Positions 1-7,167 of a stretch of DNA of 64,000 bases are shown here, in pieces. Origin of the DNA: Lachnospiraceae bacterium KM106-2 (GTDB lineage Bacteria; Bacillota; Clostridia; Lachnospirales; Lachnospiraceae); NCBI GenBank assembly GCA_009731425.1, contig AP018794.1:682001-746000 (forward strand), in the 5' to 3' direction. Both the position numbers and the translations under genes were made by a program. Position 1 is the stretch's first letter, and each line of letters opens with the position of its first letter. The notes beneath the pieces were generated by a model that was not told the origin of the DNA, did not search any database, and saw only the letters and a program-made list of their open reading frames with translations.

Positions 1-43
1 AGAAATGGCTAGTATGATCAGAAAAAATAAGGATGTTATCTAA
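1..43 (+). CDS. 3' end of a gene cut by the window start
   Basis: Reading from base 2, the sequence stays open for 13 codons and ends in TAA at 41-43. A good ribosome binding site for the next gene follows 20 nt later, the spacing of one phage operon. Too little is left to name a product. It could be chance, since only 13 codons are visible. Confidence 0.4.
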   Translation, partial: EMASMIRKNKDVI

Positions 44-73
44 AAATTAATTAATGAAGATGGAGGTATCTGT

Positions 74-340
74 ATGAATAAATTAGAAAAATTAAATATG
101 TTGGAAGTCGTTGAAAACTCAAGCACTAATGGTGAGGTTGATTATGTATTGGTTAAAAACAATGTTTATAATCGTGCAGTTTTAGTAGAGTGTGGGGCAA
201 CGGATGGAGATCTTGATAAGATGGCAACAACATTTACAAATGGAAGTCCAGACGATGGATATTTAGATATCAGCTTGTTTGCCTGGGAGCATACAGAAGC
301 AAACAGTTGGAATGTGAACGGTGGATTTGCAGTTAGATAA
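74..340 (+). CDS. Hypothetical phage protein, 88 aa
   Basis: The ATG at 74 follows TGGAGG at a normal distance, and the gene ends 19 nt before the next one, so it belongs to the early prophage operon. The protein is small and acidic (many D and E, few K and R), with no Cys motif, no membrane segment and no signal peptide. I do not recognise a family. The gene is convincing from its ribosome binding site and packing; the function is unknown. Confidence 0.7.
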   Translation: MNKLEKLNMLEVVENSSTNGEVDYVLVKNNVYNRAVLVECGATDGDLDKMATTFTNGSPDDGYLDISLFAWEHTEANSWNVNGGFAVR

Positions 341-359
341 AGATTGAGGAGGATGCGGT

Positions 360-1049
360 ATGAACAGATTAAAAGTCAATATTGAAGAGATAGTGAAAGA
401 AATGTTTCCAAAAGCATTAATCAAGGATTTACAGGAAGATGAACGAATATGCCCAACGTGTAAGGGACTAGGAATTGTTATTGTAAACAATGAGTATGGA
501 ATCAAAGGAGATAAGTCGCAAGAAGCTAGAAAAAGTCGTTTCCCATATAGACATCAATCGTTTACATTTTGCCCAACTTGCTATAACGGAGTACAAAGCG
601 TTTGTAAATATTGTGGGGAGCCTATTCCTATAGGATGGATTAACAAATGTTCATGTTCCGGATATAAGAACGAACAAGCAGAGAAAGAACGCAAGAAATG
701 GAATGAAACTCTTTCCAAAGCAGTACAGGTGAAAGAAGAAGATGTTGAAAATATGCTTTATTGTGTAGAAACAGATGATTTTTACATGGATGTTGATGAT
801 TTTTTAGAACAGTGGGAATGCAATCATTACGAGGATGAAGAAAAGCCAATTAGATTATGGGTTACATCGAAAGAAGAAATGAGTATTACTGCATCTGATG
901 TAATAGAAAATGCTTGTGACGGTTTACATGATGATGCAGCCGATAATTGCGATTATAAATCGCTACAAAAGATATTAGATGATTGGTGCAAGGAACAGAC
1001 AGGAACCACTACATATTATCCATGCTATAAAGAGTACGTGTTAATTTAG
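360..1049 (+). CDS. Zinc-knuckle phage protein, 229 aa
   Basis: An AGGAGG-like site precedes the ATG. Residues about 31-98 carry serial CxxC pairs (CPTCKG, CPTCYNG, CKYCGEP, then CSC). The CPTCKG/CPTCYNG pair resembles the DnaJ central zinc finger, which suggests at least one and probably two bound zinc ions. The C-terminal half is acidic, has isolated Cys residues and no recognisable domain. This is the first of a run of Cys-rich genes in the early prophage operon. A nucleic-acid or protein-binding adaptor role is inferred; no enzymatic motif is visible. Confidence 0.75.
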   Translation: MNRLKVNIEEIVKEMFPKALIKDLQEDERICPTCKGLGIVIVNNEYGIKGDKSQEARKSRFPYRHQSFTFCPTCYNGVQSVCKYCGEPIPIGWINKCSCSGYKNEQAEKERKKWNETLSKAVQVKEEDVENMLYCVETDDFYMDVDDFLEQWECNHYEDEEKPIRLWVTSKEEMSITASDVIENACDGLHDDAADNCDYKSLQKILDDWCKEQTGTTTYYPCYKEYVLI

Positions 1050-1067
1050 TTAAGGAAGTGAGGATAA

Positions 1068-1385
1068 ATGAGTAAGGAACAATCTTGTAACACCTGCCTA
1101 CATTGTGACAAGAGCAACCGTTTTGAGTGCGACAATGGATTACTACATAGTTACGGATGTGATGTAGCCGAACAAGGTCACACACCTTGGGTACGGAAAG
1201 ATAAAACCTACGATGACTACGAATGCGGTCTACATTTAAGCCATACAGGCAGTTTGAACCAAGATACGGTAAATTCTAAGAGCGATGATTCAGAAAGCCT
1301 TAAATCCGAGATTACGGACGATAGAAAGCCAATCAGCAAAGTTAATCAGTTGGACGGGCAGACAGATATTTTTGATTTTATTTAG
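1068..1385 (+). CDS. Cys-rich phage protein with C-terminal clamp-like motif, 105 aa
   Basis: The N-terminal 60 residues hold CNTCLHC and further Cys (ECDNG, GCD, ECG), likely a zinc site. A low-complexity Ser/Asp-rich linker follows, and the protein ends in GQTDIFDFI. The QTDIF core looks like the pentameric beta-clamp-binding motif of bacterial replication proteins (for example QADMF in DnaE). The same tail occurs in the next gene product and near the N-terminus of the one after. The gene ends 11 nt before the methyltransferase gene. The family is unknown; a clamp-tethered accessory factor is inferred from the motif only. Confidence 0.7.
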   Translation: MSKEQSCNTCLHCDKSNRFECDNGLLHSYGCDVAEQGHTPWVRKDKTYDDYECGLHLSHTGSLNQDTVNSKSDDSESLKSEITDDRKPISKVNQLDGQTDIFDFI

Positions 1386-1396
1386 GAGGGGAAAGG

Positions 1397-2188
1397 ATGA
1401 AAACAGAGTTATTCAACGATAATTTCCAAAACTTTAAAAGGTACGGAATACCAAAGGCACAGCTTGTAATTGCTGATATACCATATAACATCGGAAATAA
1501 CTTCTACGGATCAAATCCAATGTGGTATGTAGGAGGAGATAATAGAAACGGAGAAAGCAAATTGGCAAAGAAAGCAGCATTTAATACAGATTTTAATTTT
1601 AACATTGCTGAATACTTCCACTTTTGCAATCGACTACTTAAGAAAGAACCAGAGAAGAGTAATGGACGTGGTAAATCTTCTGATGCGCCTTGCATGATTG
1701 TGTTTTGCGCATTTGAGCAGATACAAACTGTAATTAAGTATGCGGAAGAATACGGATTTAAGCACAACATTCCACTTGTATTCTGTAAAAACTATAGTCC
1801 ACAGGTGTTAAAAGCAAATATGAGGATATGCGGTGCTACAGAATACGCATTAGTGCTTTACAGAAACAAGTTACCTAAGTTTAGAAATAACGGTCACATG
1901 GTTTTTAATTGGTTCGAGTGGAAAAGAGATAGTCAAAAAGAATATCCAAAGATTCATCCGGCACAAAAGCCAGTAAGCGTATTAAAAAAGCTGATCGAAA
2001 CGTTTACAGATGAGGGTGACGTAGTTATTGATCCATGCGCAGGAAGCGGAACGACATTAAGGGCAGCGATGGAGCTTAACAGAAACAGTTATGGATTTGA
2101 GATATCAAAGGAGTTCTTTAAGAGAGCAAAAGAAGAAATGATTAAATACAAGGATGATGGTCAGATGGATATATCACAGTTTATTTAG
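1397..2188 (+). CDS. Phage DNA methyltransferase (N6-adenine or N4-cytosine)
   Basis: The protein has 263 aa. The catalytic motif IV appears first as ADIPYNIG (residues about 26-33, a DPPY variant). The AdoMet-binding motif I follows near the C-terminus as DPCAGSGTT (about residue 212). This order is that of beta-class amino-methyltransferases. KIHPAQKPVSVL before motif I is the usual companion motif. It probably methylates phage DNA for protection from host restriction or to control gene expression. The last residues, GQMDISQFI, repeat the clamp-like tail of the upstream gene product. GGAGGGG precedes the ATG. The target sequence cannot be read from the gene. Confidence 0.93.
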   Translation: MKTELFNDNFQNFKRYGIPKAQLVIADIPYNIGNNFYGSNPMWYVGGDNRNGESKLAKKAAFNTDFNFNIAEYFHFCNRLLKKEPEKSNGRGKSSDAPCMIVFCAFEQIQTVIKYAEEYGFKHNIPLVFCKNYSPQVLKANMRICGATEYALVLYRNKLPKFRNNGHMVFNWFEWKRDSQKEYPKIHPAQKPVSVLKKLIETFTDEGDVVIDPCAGSGTTLRAAMELNRNSYGFEISKEFFKRAKEEMIKYKDDGQMDISQFI

Positions 2189-2203
2189 TTAGGATGTGAG
2201 AAT

Positions 2204-2767
2204 GTGAAAATCAGTAAAAATTACACTTGTGATAATCAGATGGATATATTCAGTTTCATACCTAAGAGTAAAGGAATGATAAGAGATAAGTGTCTTTACA
2301 CAGATGGACCCTGCAATATAAAAAATACGCATGATGTGGCGAATACGTTGGATGATGTTGATTGCAAATATGGATGTTGCAGAACGTGTAAGCAAAAGAC
2401 ATTATGTTGTGCTGCTTGTAATAACAGATATGCAGAAGAAAAGAAAAAATCATTCTGCTGTGACAAAGATATTAATTACATCGTATCAGAACTGAATAAG
2501 AAATCAAATAAGCTAGGAATCACACCAAGTAAAACAGAGTGGTCAATATGGAGCCATGTTCCCAACCTAGGATATCGGATGGAGTATTGGATTAGCAGAG
2601 AGGTTGATGATTCATTTATTGACATAGCACTAGAATTAGTTGATTGGGCGAAAGAACATGGAATAGAGCTTAGCGTGTTAAATGCAGGAATGGGAGATAT
2701 ATTCATATCAACATTATTCACTGATGCAAGAAGAAATAGAAAGAGTGATAAAAATTGGAAAGATTAA
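2204..2767 (+). CDS. Cys-rich phage protein with N-terminal clamp-like motif, 187 aa
   Basis: The start is GTG at 2204, behind AGGATGTGAG. Residues 12-19 are QMDIFSFI, almost identical to the tails of the two preceding proteins but here at the N-terminus. Residues about 30-90 are dense in Cys (CLYTDGPC, CKYGCCRTCKQKTLCC, CNNR, FCCD), predicting one or two zinc sites. The C-terminal 90 residues are a compact alpha/beta region (SIWSHVPNLGYRMEYWI, ALELVDWAKEHG) without a recognised family. Role unknown. Confidence 0.75.
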   Translation: MKISKNYTCDNQMDIFSFIPKSKGMIRDKCLYTDGPCNIKNTHDVANTLDDVDCKYGCCRTCKQKTLCCAACNNRYAEEKKKSFCCDKDINYIVSELNKKSNKLGITPSKTEWSIWSHVPNLGYRMEYWISREVDDSFIDIALELVDWAKEHGIELSVLNAGMGDIFISTLFTDARRNRKSDKNWKD

Positions 2768-2809
2768 ATGTGGCACCGGCATAGTCCGGTACCGGAACGG
2801 AGGAAAGAA

Positions 2810-2983
2810 ATGAATTTTACGTTTAAAGTTAAATATGAGAATACATTTGAGATTGAAGCGGTATCAGAGGATGAAGCAAGAGACAAGTTAGACGGTGAAT
2901 TGTTCGGTGTTGATTCCATGGATATGGATATCGAGCTTGCAGGAGTATCAGGCGAAGATGAAGAGGAGGATGATCAGCAATGA
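2810..2983 (+). CDS. Small acidic phage protein, 57 aa
   Basis: I chose the ATG at 2810 because ACGGAGGAAAG lies just upstream; an earlier in-frame ATG at 2768 has no such site. The N-terminus reads like a short beta-alpha domain (FTFKVKYENTFEIEAVSEDEA) typical of small phage proteins, and the C-terminus is strongly acidic. It overlaps the next small gene by ATGA. A GC-rich inverted repeat (ACCGG...CCGGT, about 2775-2796) precedes the ribosome binding site. Function unknown. Confidence 0.65.
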   Translation: MNFTFKVKYENTFEIEAVSEDEARDKLDGELFGVDSMDMDIELAGVSGEDEEEDDQQ

Positions 2984-3135
2984 GTTGTAAATCAGCAAAG
3001 TATGATCCAGACGAAGGAGGATATTATTGCGAAGTATCTGGTGATCAATGTATGTATTTAATACCAAGTAGCAAAGCATGTGCGGAAGAGTTTGGAGAAG
3101 GACCAGATGCAGAGAACGATGAACAAGATCAGTAA
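2980..3135 (+). CDS. Small Cys-containing phage protein, 51 aa
   Basis: The ATG at 2980 overlaps the TGA of the upstream gene and follows GAGGAGGATGA. The product begins MSCKSAKYDPDEGGYYCEVS and contains four Cys (positions 3, 17, 24 and 34), which could form one zinc knuckle, plus an acidic tail. The translational coupling and strong ribosome binding site argue that it is real despite its size. Function unknown. Confidence 0.65.
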   Translation: MSCKSAKYDPDEGGYYCEVSGDQCMYLIPSSKACAEEFGEGPDAENDEQDQ

Positions 3136-3296
3136 TTAGTCGTTATGTAGGAGGAGCTAAGGAAGTTTATTAATATAAAACTATAAATGATTATCATTGG
3201 TTGTAAGGGATTTCTCATAGCTCCCCTCTAGATAATAATGATAGCACAATGGAAAATGTAACCGAATAGGAGATTATTGGGAGAGGGTGAACAGAA

Positions 3297-4103
3297 GTGA
3301 ATTATTACTGGGTACGAATTTATGATTATAAGTACGATGATGAACTGAAAGCATATGAAGATCCTAGCTGTTTTGAAAAATATAAAGGAGTAATGCTTGA
3401 CGAATATTATCTGAAAGGTGAAGAACTAACCAGGAAAGAAGTTAAGAAAGCAATTAAAAAGAGATCTAGTATAGAAAAGTTTGCAAAGCCAAGAAAGAAT
3501 AAAGACGGTATTTATGCATTAGTGCTTGATAGTAATAAATTCTTCTATGATAGATTCTACAAGGAAATAGATACAGTTTGTCCGCATTGCGGAAAGAGAC
3601 TTTTTGGGAAAGCGGCTGATTTCCCCAAAATATATGCGAATAGCTATGATGAATCAATTAAGCCGGATGAAGAAATCTATTTTTGCAGTTACGATGGCAG
3701 AAGAGAATTTACTAGTAAGCTGCGAGGTGAAGAAGGAGAATGGCAGAACAAAGATGGATATGAGAATAACGGCGGAGTTTATGGCTATATCTATCATATC
3801 TATAACAGAAGTACAAATATGCACTACATAGGACAGACATTATATATGCCGTTCTTCCGGTGGCAGGAACATGTTAAAAGCAGACTGAAAGGTGATATAT
3901 GCGATTTAGTCTTTGAGACAGTTACAGAAGTGAGAGTGAAGAGCAAAGAGTATCTTAACAATATTGAGGCATGGTGGATTAATAAGTATATAAGTGATTA
4001 CGGCAGAGACAGAGTGATTAATATTACAGTACCAAAGGTAACAATAAACGACTTAATTAAAAAATATGCAGAGATTGTTGAAGGACAGATCATATTTAAT
4101 TAG
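3297..4103 (+). CDS. GIY-YIG domain nuclease, 268 aa
   Basis: Residues about 160-250 form a GIY-YIG domain: GYIYHIYN (GIY strand), HYIGQT (YIG strand), the RWQEH helix carrying the conserved Arg, and NNIEAWWI with the metal-binding Glu (about residue 223). Upstream of it is a zinc ribbon, CPHCGKR (about residue 89) with an FCSYDG partner. The N-terminal 80 residues are charged and unassigned. The start is GTG behind GAGAGGGTGAAC. Such proteins cut DNA as homing or repair-like nucleases. It sits in the early phage operon after a 161-nt gap, so it may be a mobile insertion or a phage maintenance nuclease. Confidence 0.8.
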   Translation: MNYYWVRIYDYKYDDELKAYEDPSCFEKYKGVMLDEYYLKGEELTRKEVKKAIKKRSSIEKFAKPRKNKDGIYALVLDSNKFFYDRFYKEIDTVCPHCGKRLFGKAADFPKIYANSYDESIKPDEEIYFCSYDGRREFTSKLRGEEGEWQNKDGYENNGGVYGYIYHIYNRSTNMHYIGQTLYMPFFRWQEHVKSRLKGDICDLVFETVTEVRVKSKEYLNNIEAWWINKYISDYGRDRVINITVPKVTINDLIKKYAEIVEGQIIFN

Positions 4104-4120
4104 AAAAGGATGGTGTGAGC

Positions 4121-4315
4121 ATGAGCAGTGATGCTGTAGAAACATTAGGAACAAGAAACTGGTGCAGTTATTGCGAAGACAGTGTAGATAGAAATGGAGT
4201 TTTATATTGTAATGGGAAAAAAGGAGTATTCAAGGGACTTCCAGTAAAAGGAGTTATTTGTACTCCATGTATGAGAGAGAAGGATGGTGTAAGTAATGAA
4301 AAATCTAATGATTGA
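4121..4315 (+). CDS. Small zinc-ribbon phage protein, 64 aa
   Basis: The ATG at 4121 lies a normal distance from AAAGGATGG; an in-frame GTG 6 nt earlier is less likely. CSYCED and CTPCMRE are two knuckles 33 residues apart with another Cys (YCNG) between, fitting one zinc ribbon. The last 20 nt overlap the next gene. No known family is recognised. Confidence 0.7.
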   Translation: MSSDAVETLGTRNWCSYCEDSVDRNGVLYCNGKKGVFKGLPVKGVICTPCMREKDGVSNEKSND

Positions 4316-4790
4316 TGGAGAAGATGGTCACTATGTACCAAAAAGGATGTGTACGATAAATCGATTTAATGAAATAGATGATATGGACGGATGCGGAGAA
4401 GCTTGTGAACTAGCTGATTCAGATTGCAATAAATGTCCTATAGCAGAAGCATTCGACAAGCTAGCAAAGATGGAGCAGAGTGAGTCTTACTGGGAGCGAG
4501 AAGCAAAGAGAATGGCTGCCGAGTTGGGAGAAATTAAGATCAAGCAGGAGCAGAACGGATGGATTAAGTTTACCACAGAATATGATGAAGAAAGAGGAGT
4601 GCAAGTTATTAACTGTACGCTACCAGAAGACGGTCAAGAAGTTCTTGTTACAAATGGTAGAGATGTTTGGGAGGATACATTTTGCAATGATTGTGACGAT
4701 GGATGCTATTTTGACAATGGATATGACATAATAAGCGAAGTTATCGCATGGATGCCAAAGCCAGAACCATACAAGGAGGAGCAGGAATGA
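4296..4790 (+). CDS. DUF551-like phage protein, 164 aa
   Basis: The C-terminal 75 residues match the DUF551 pattern seen in many phages: NGWIKF near the start, a central LPEDGQEVLVTNG and a closing IAWMPKPEPY. The N-terminal half has a Cys group (CGEACELADSDCNKCP, residues about 33-48) followed by a charged helix. DUF551 has no established biochemical role. The gene overlaps both neighbours (20 nt upstream, ATGA downstream), showing coupled translation in the early operon. Confidence 0.75.
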   Translation: MKNLMIDGEDGHYVPKRMCTINRFNEIDDMDGCGEACELADSDCNKCPIAEAFDKLAKMEQSESYWEREAKRMAAELGEIKIKQEQNGWIKFTTEYDEERGVQVINCTLPEDGQEVLVTNGRDVWEDTFCNDCDDGCYFDNGYDIISEVIAWMPKPEPYKEEQE

Positions 4791-4978
4791 CAGAGCTCAA
4801 TCAGTATAGGAATATTGGCACTGTAGAAGAGTGCAAGAAGGCTATGCACTATTATAAATCAAAGAACAAGCCACTTCATCCAGAAAACGAAAATTGCAAG
4901 ACATGCGCTAATCATGGAAAGTGCACTGCTGAGGAGTATTCGTGCTGGTGCATTTGGTATAAGAGAGGGCGAATATAA
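4787..4978 (+). CDS. Small Cys-rich phage protein, 63 aa
   Basis: The ATG at 4787 overlaps the previous stop (ATGA) and follows AAGGAGGAGCAGG. An in-frame ATG 39 nt earlier lies inside the upstream gene without a ribosome binding site. The C-terminal half has CKTCANHGKC and CWCIWY, a plausible zinc site. It ends in TAATG with the next gene. Unknown family. Confidence 0.7.
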   Translation: MTELNQYRNIGTVEECKKAMHYYKSKNKPLHPENENCKTCANHGKCTAEEYSCWCIWYKRGRI

Positions 4979-5277
4979 TGACTAAAGAAGCAGTAGAGAA
5001 AGCAATAAAGAGAGTTAATCGTGGTATTGTAATTGCTACAGAGAATGTTGAAAAAGGAGTTCAAGTCAAGGAGTCTAAGGATGGAATAGAAGATTTGAAA
5101 GTGTGCAAGGAAGCACTGGAAAAGCAGTTGCCAAAGAAACCTCTCAGAAAGCCAAATGAAAATCATGATTATGAAATATTAACTTGTCCTGTTTGTGGTA
5201 GCTATATTAGTGGTATTAGCACAGGAAATTATTGCAGATGTGGGCAAAAGTTAGATTGGAGTGAAACAGATGAATAA
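4978..5277 (+). CDS. Phage protein with C-terminal zinc ribbon, 99 aa
   Basis: The start codon shares its A with the previous stop (TAATG). The N-terminal two thirds are a charged helical region (EKAIKRVNRG, VQVKESKDG), and the last 30 residues form a rubredoxin-like ribbon, CPVCGSYISG then YCRCGQKLDW. Proteins of this shape are common in Firmicutes phages next to DUF551 genes; the role is unknown. Eight bases overlap the next gene. Confidence 0.75.
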   Translation: MTKEAVEKAIKRVNRGIVIATENVEKGVQVKESKDGIEDLKVCKEALEKQLPKKPLRKPNENHDYEILTCPVCGSYISGISTGNYCRCGQKLDWSETDE

Positions 5278-5521
5278 GAACAGATACAAGATAAATCGTG
5301 AGAATGACAAAGCAATCAAGAAGTATGATCATAACCAAATGGAAACATTCGCAACCAGTCTTTACATAAGCGGATTTGAGGATGGAAAGAAGTCGGTACC
5401 TGGAATAGATCTGAAAGAGGTTGAAAAGGTGATCCGTAGCATCAAGGGGATTGGACAGGCAAAGGCAGGAGCTATTATGGAGAATATCAATAAGGCATTT
5501 GGAACGAAAGGAGAAAAATAG
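5270..5521 (+). CDS. Helix-hairpin-helix phage protein, 83 aa
   Basis: The ATG at 5270 follows TTGGAGTG; an in-frame GTG at 5261 is the alternative. Residues about 55-80 contain IKGIGQAKAGAI, the typical helix-hairpin-helix DNA-binding motif (GIG turn flanked by helices). The N-terminal half is charged and helical. It likely binds DNA without sequence preference. It is translationally coupled to the zinc-ribbon gene and ends 1 nt before the late-regulator start. Confidence 0.65.
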   Translation: MNKNRYKINRENDKAIKKYDHNQMETFATSLYISGFEDGKKSVPGIDLKEVEKVIRSIKGIGQAKAGAIMENINKAFGTKGEK

Positions 5522-5522
5522 G

Positions 5523-5948
5523 ATGGATACTAAAGTTGAAAATGAAGAAAAGAAGGAATATCTAAACAGGTACCGAATTGCATCAAGGAAAATTAAGTCA
5601 CTTCAAGAGCAGAGAGAAAGCTTAATGATAGAAAAGAGGAATGCTAAAGCTATTCAATATTCAGATATGCCGCATGGAAATAAACAAAGTGATTTATCTG
5701 ACTATATTGCAGCACTCGATAGTTTGGAAGAAAGAATTGGAGAATCCATTAGAGAACGGATGAAAGCAAGGGTTGATATAGAAAAAGGAATAATTTATGT
5801 TAGGGACGGTATTGAAAGCGATATTTTAAGAAAACGGTATATAGAACTTAAGAGCTGGGAATGTATTTGTAATGAGATCGGTTACTCATGGAAAGAGACA
5901 CATCGTAAACATGGAAAGGCATTACAAGATTTTAAAATTATGACATAG
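5523..5948 (+). CDS. ArpU/DUF1492-type phage late transcription regulator
   Basis: The ATG at 5523 is preceded by AAGGAG; the same frame extends 24 codons upstream without a site. The 141-aa protein has a long N-terminal coiled coil (YRIASRKIKSLQEQRESL). Its C-terminal helix-turn-helix (ILRKRYIELKSWECICNEIG, then YSWKETHRKHGKAL) resembles sigma-70 region 4. This architecture fits the DUF1492/ArpU/RinA group that activates phage late genes. Its position as the last gene before a terminator and before the packaging genes supports that role. The exact family is inferred from pattern only. Confidence 0.75.
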   Translation: MDTKVENEEKKEYLNRYRIASRKIKSLQEQRESLMIEKRNAKAIQYSDMPHGNKQSDLSDYIAALDSLEERIGESIRERMKARVDIEKGIIYVRDGIESDILRKRYIELKSWECICNEIGYSWKETHRKHGKALQDFKIMT

Positions 5949-5990
5949 AATGACACACTATTATGTGATAGTATAGTATCATAAATTAAA

Positions 5991-6016
5991 GGCAATCCGA
6001 AAGGATTGTCTTTTTT
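5991..6016 (+). terminator. Rho-independent terminator after the early operon
   Basis: An 8-bp stem (GGCAATCC with GGATTGTC, one G-U pair), a GAAA tetraloop and six T residues follow the late-regulator gene by about 40 nt. It should end the early operon on the + strand. Confidence 0.88.
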
Positions 6017-6040
6017 ATATGTAAATAGAAAGGAGCTAAC

Positions 6041-6223
6041 ATGGTTTATTTATGCTTTGGATTATTACCAGTATTCTTTATTGCTGAATGGATTAAAAGA
6101 ATAGATCATAAAGCTTTATTGCCGATGATCGATCATCGATTAAGTTATAGAGCAAAGCTTAGTATTCATCCAGTACCGTTTAAGGTGCTACATATATTAT
6201 CGATGGATCATGTAGCACCGTAA
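6041..6223 (+). CDS. Small phage protein, 60 aa
   Basis: AAAGGAGCTAAC precedes the ATG. The first 18 residues are hydrophobic (VYLCFGLLPVFFIAEWI), so it may be a one-pass membrane peptide; the rest is basic and His-containing. The 3' end of the gene coincides with a 10-bp inverted repeat (6184-6219). Nothing else identifies it. Confidence 0.5.
   Translation: MVYLCFGLLPVFFIAEWIKRIDHKALLPMIDHRLSYRAKLSIHPVPFKVLHILSMDHVAP
6184..6219. repeat. 10-bp inverted repeat at a gene end
   Basis: GGTGCTACAT and ATGTAGCACC form a perfect 10-bp stem around a 16-nt loop at the end of the 60-aa gene. No T run follows, so it is not a classical terminator. It may shape the mRNA end or bind a protein. Confidence 0.5.
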
Positions 6224-6273
6224 TAGTATATAACGTTAACATTTATAAATACTTATACAGAGATTAGAATATC

Positions 6274-6310
6274 AAAGAAGCAGGCGTAAGGTTGACGTTT
6301 GCTTCTTTTT
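6274..6310 (+). terminator. Strong hairpin with T tail, just before a tRNA-like gene
   Basis: A 14-bp stem (AAAGAAGCAGGCGT with ACGTTTGCTTCTTT, two G-U pairs) encloses the 7-nt loop AAGGTTG and runs into TTTTT. It ends 2 nt before the tRNA-like element at 6313, so it either isolates that RNA from upstream transcription or helps its 5' processing. Confidence 0.75.
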
Positions 6311-6312
6311 AC

Positions 6313-6392
6313 GGAAACATAGCTCAATGGAAGAGCGTCAGGTACAAGCAAAGCACAGCTGATGGTTGGCGGTTCGAATCCGTCTGTTTCCT
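6313..6392 (+). tRNA. tRNA-Cys-like RNA with expanded anticodon arm (phage)
   Basis: The 7-bp acceptor GGAAACA/TGTTTCC is perfect. The D stem is GCTC/GAGC and the T arm is GGCGG-TTCGAAT-CCGTC. The discriminator base is T, typical of bacterial tRNA-Cys. Between the D stem and the variable region there are about 10 nt too many. The best fold is TCAG/CTGA, a 2-nt bulge, then a weak upper stem GTAC/GCAC around AAGCAAA, which puts GCA (Cys) in the anticodon position, though base 33 is A, not U. Total length is 80 nt, with no encoded CCA. It may be a functional variant, an RNA decoy or a decaying gene. Confidence 0.6.
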
Positions 6393-6417
6393 TTGCTTAA
6401 GGAAGGGGGCGATATAT

Positions 6418-6972
6418 TTGAATACGGTTGAGCCTATACGTGATATAAACAAAGTTATGGATATCGCAGATTATTTAAGATGTGGAAGCGAAAGAAATTA
6501 TGTAATGTTTATGTTTGGAATATATTCAGGATTACGTATTTCAGATATATTATTATTTCGAGTAAGAGATATTAGAAACCACAAACACATTATCATCAGA
6601 GAGAAAAAAACAGGTAAAGAACGGAAATTTCCTATTAATGACGAATTGAGTCCAATACTTAAGAATTACATAGCGGATAAGAAAGATTATGAGTTTATGT
6701 TTAAATCTCAACAAGGAAAGAATCAACCGATCACGAGACAGCAAGCATACAATATATTAAATGAAGCTGCTAAACACTTTGATTTAGAAAGTATTGGAAC
6801 ACATACATTACGTAAGACGTTTGGATATCATATGTATCAACAGACACATGATATTGTTACAATACAAAAGATATTAAATCATTCCAGTATAGATGTTACA
6901 TATCGTTATATTGGAATAACACAAGATATTAAAGACAATGCAATGAAAAAGTTATCGTTTAAAAAACGGTAA
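6418..6972 (+). CDS. Small phage tyrosine recombinase, 184 aa
   Basis: Translation most likely starts at TTG 6418, after GGAAGGGGG; the frame is open further upstream only because it crosses the tRNA-like gene. The protein is a catalytic domain without the usual N-terminal arm-binding and core-binding parts. All active-site residues are visible: Arg40 in SGLRISD, Lys63/64 in REKKTGK, His129 and Arg132 in THTLRKTF, His155 in LNHSS, and the nucleophile Tyr164. It lies between two tRNA genes among late genes, far from the right attachment site, so it probably is not the main integrase. It may resolve multimers or move the tRNA island. Confidence 0.88.
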   Translation: MNTVEPIRDINKVMDIADYLRCGSERNYVMFMFGIYSGLRISDILLFRVRDIRNHKHIIIREKKTGKERKFPINDELSPILKNYIADKKDYEFMFKSQQGKNQPITRQQAYNILNEAAKHFDLESIGTHTLRKTFGYHMYQQTHDIVTIQKILNHSSIDVTYRYIGITQDIKDNAMKKLSFKKR

Positions 6973-7167
6973 CAAATTATTTCTTTAATTTAAGATTGTC
7001 ATAATGAGCGATTGTAAAATAAATAAATCAAAAAAGAGTTTCTTCTATTAAGTGGCAACAAAAAGAAATCTTTACACAATTATAAGATATGACAAATAAA
7101 ATAGGGGATATCTTACAACGAATATATTGAGAGAAAAGAAGCGATACTATGAGATGAGGTTGAGTCA

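Noticed and set aside
3136..3296. A regulatory RNA or gene in the 161-nt gap before the GIY-YIG gene
   Set aside because: AGGAGGAGCTA can pair with TAGCTCCCCT, but there is no start codon, T run or known element that supports a call.
6292..6417. N-terminal extension of the recombinase through the tRNA-like element
   Set aside because: The extra codons translate the tRNA sequence; a TTG with a strong ribosome site at 6418 is better.
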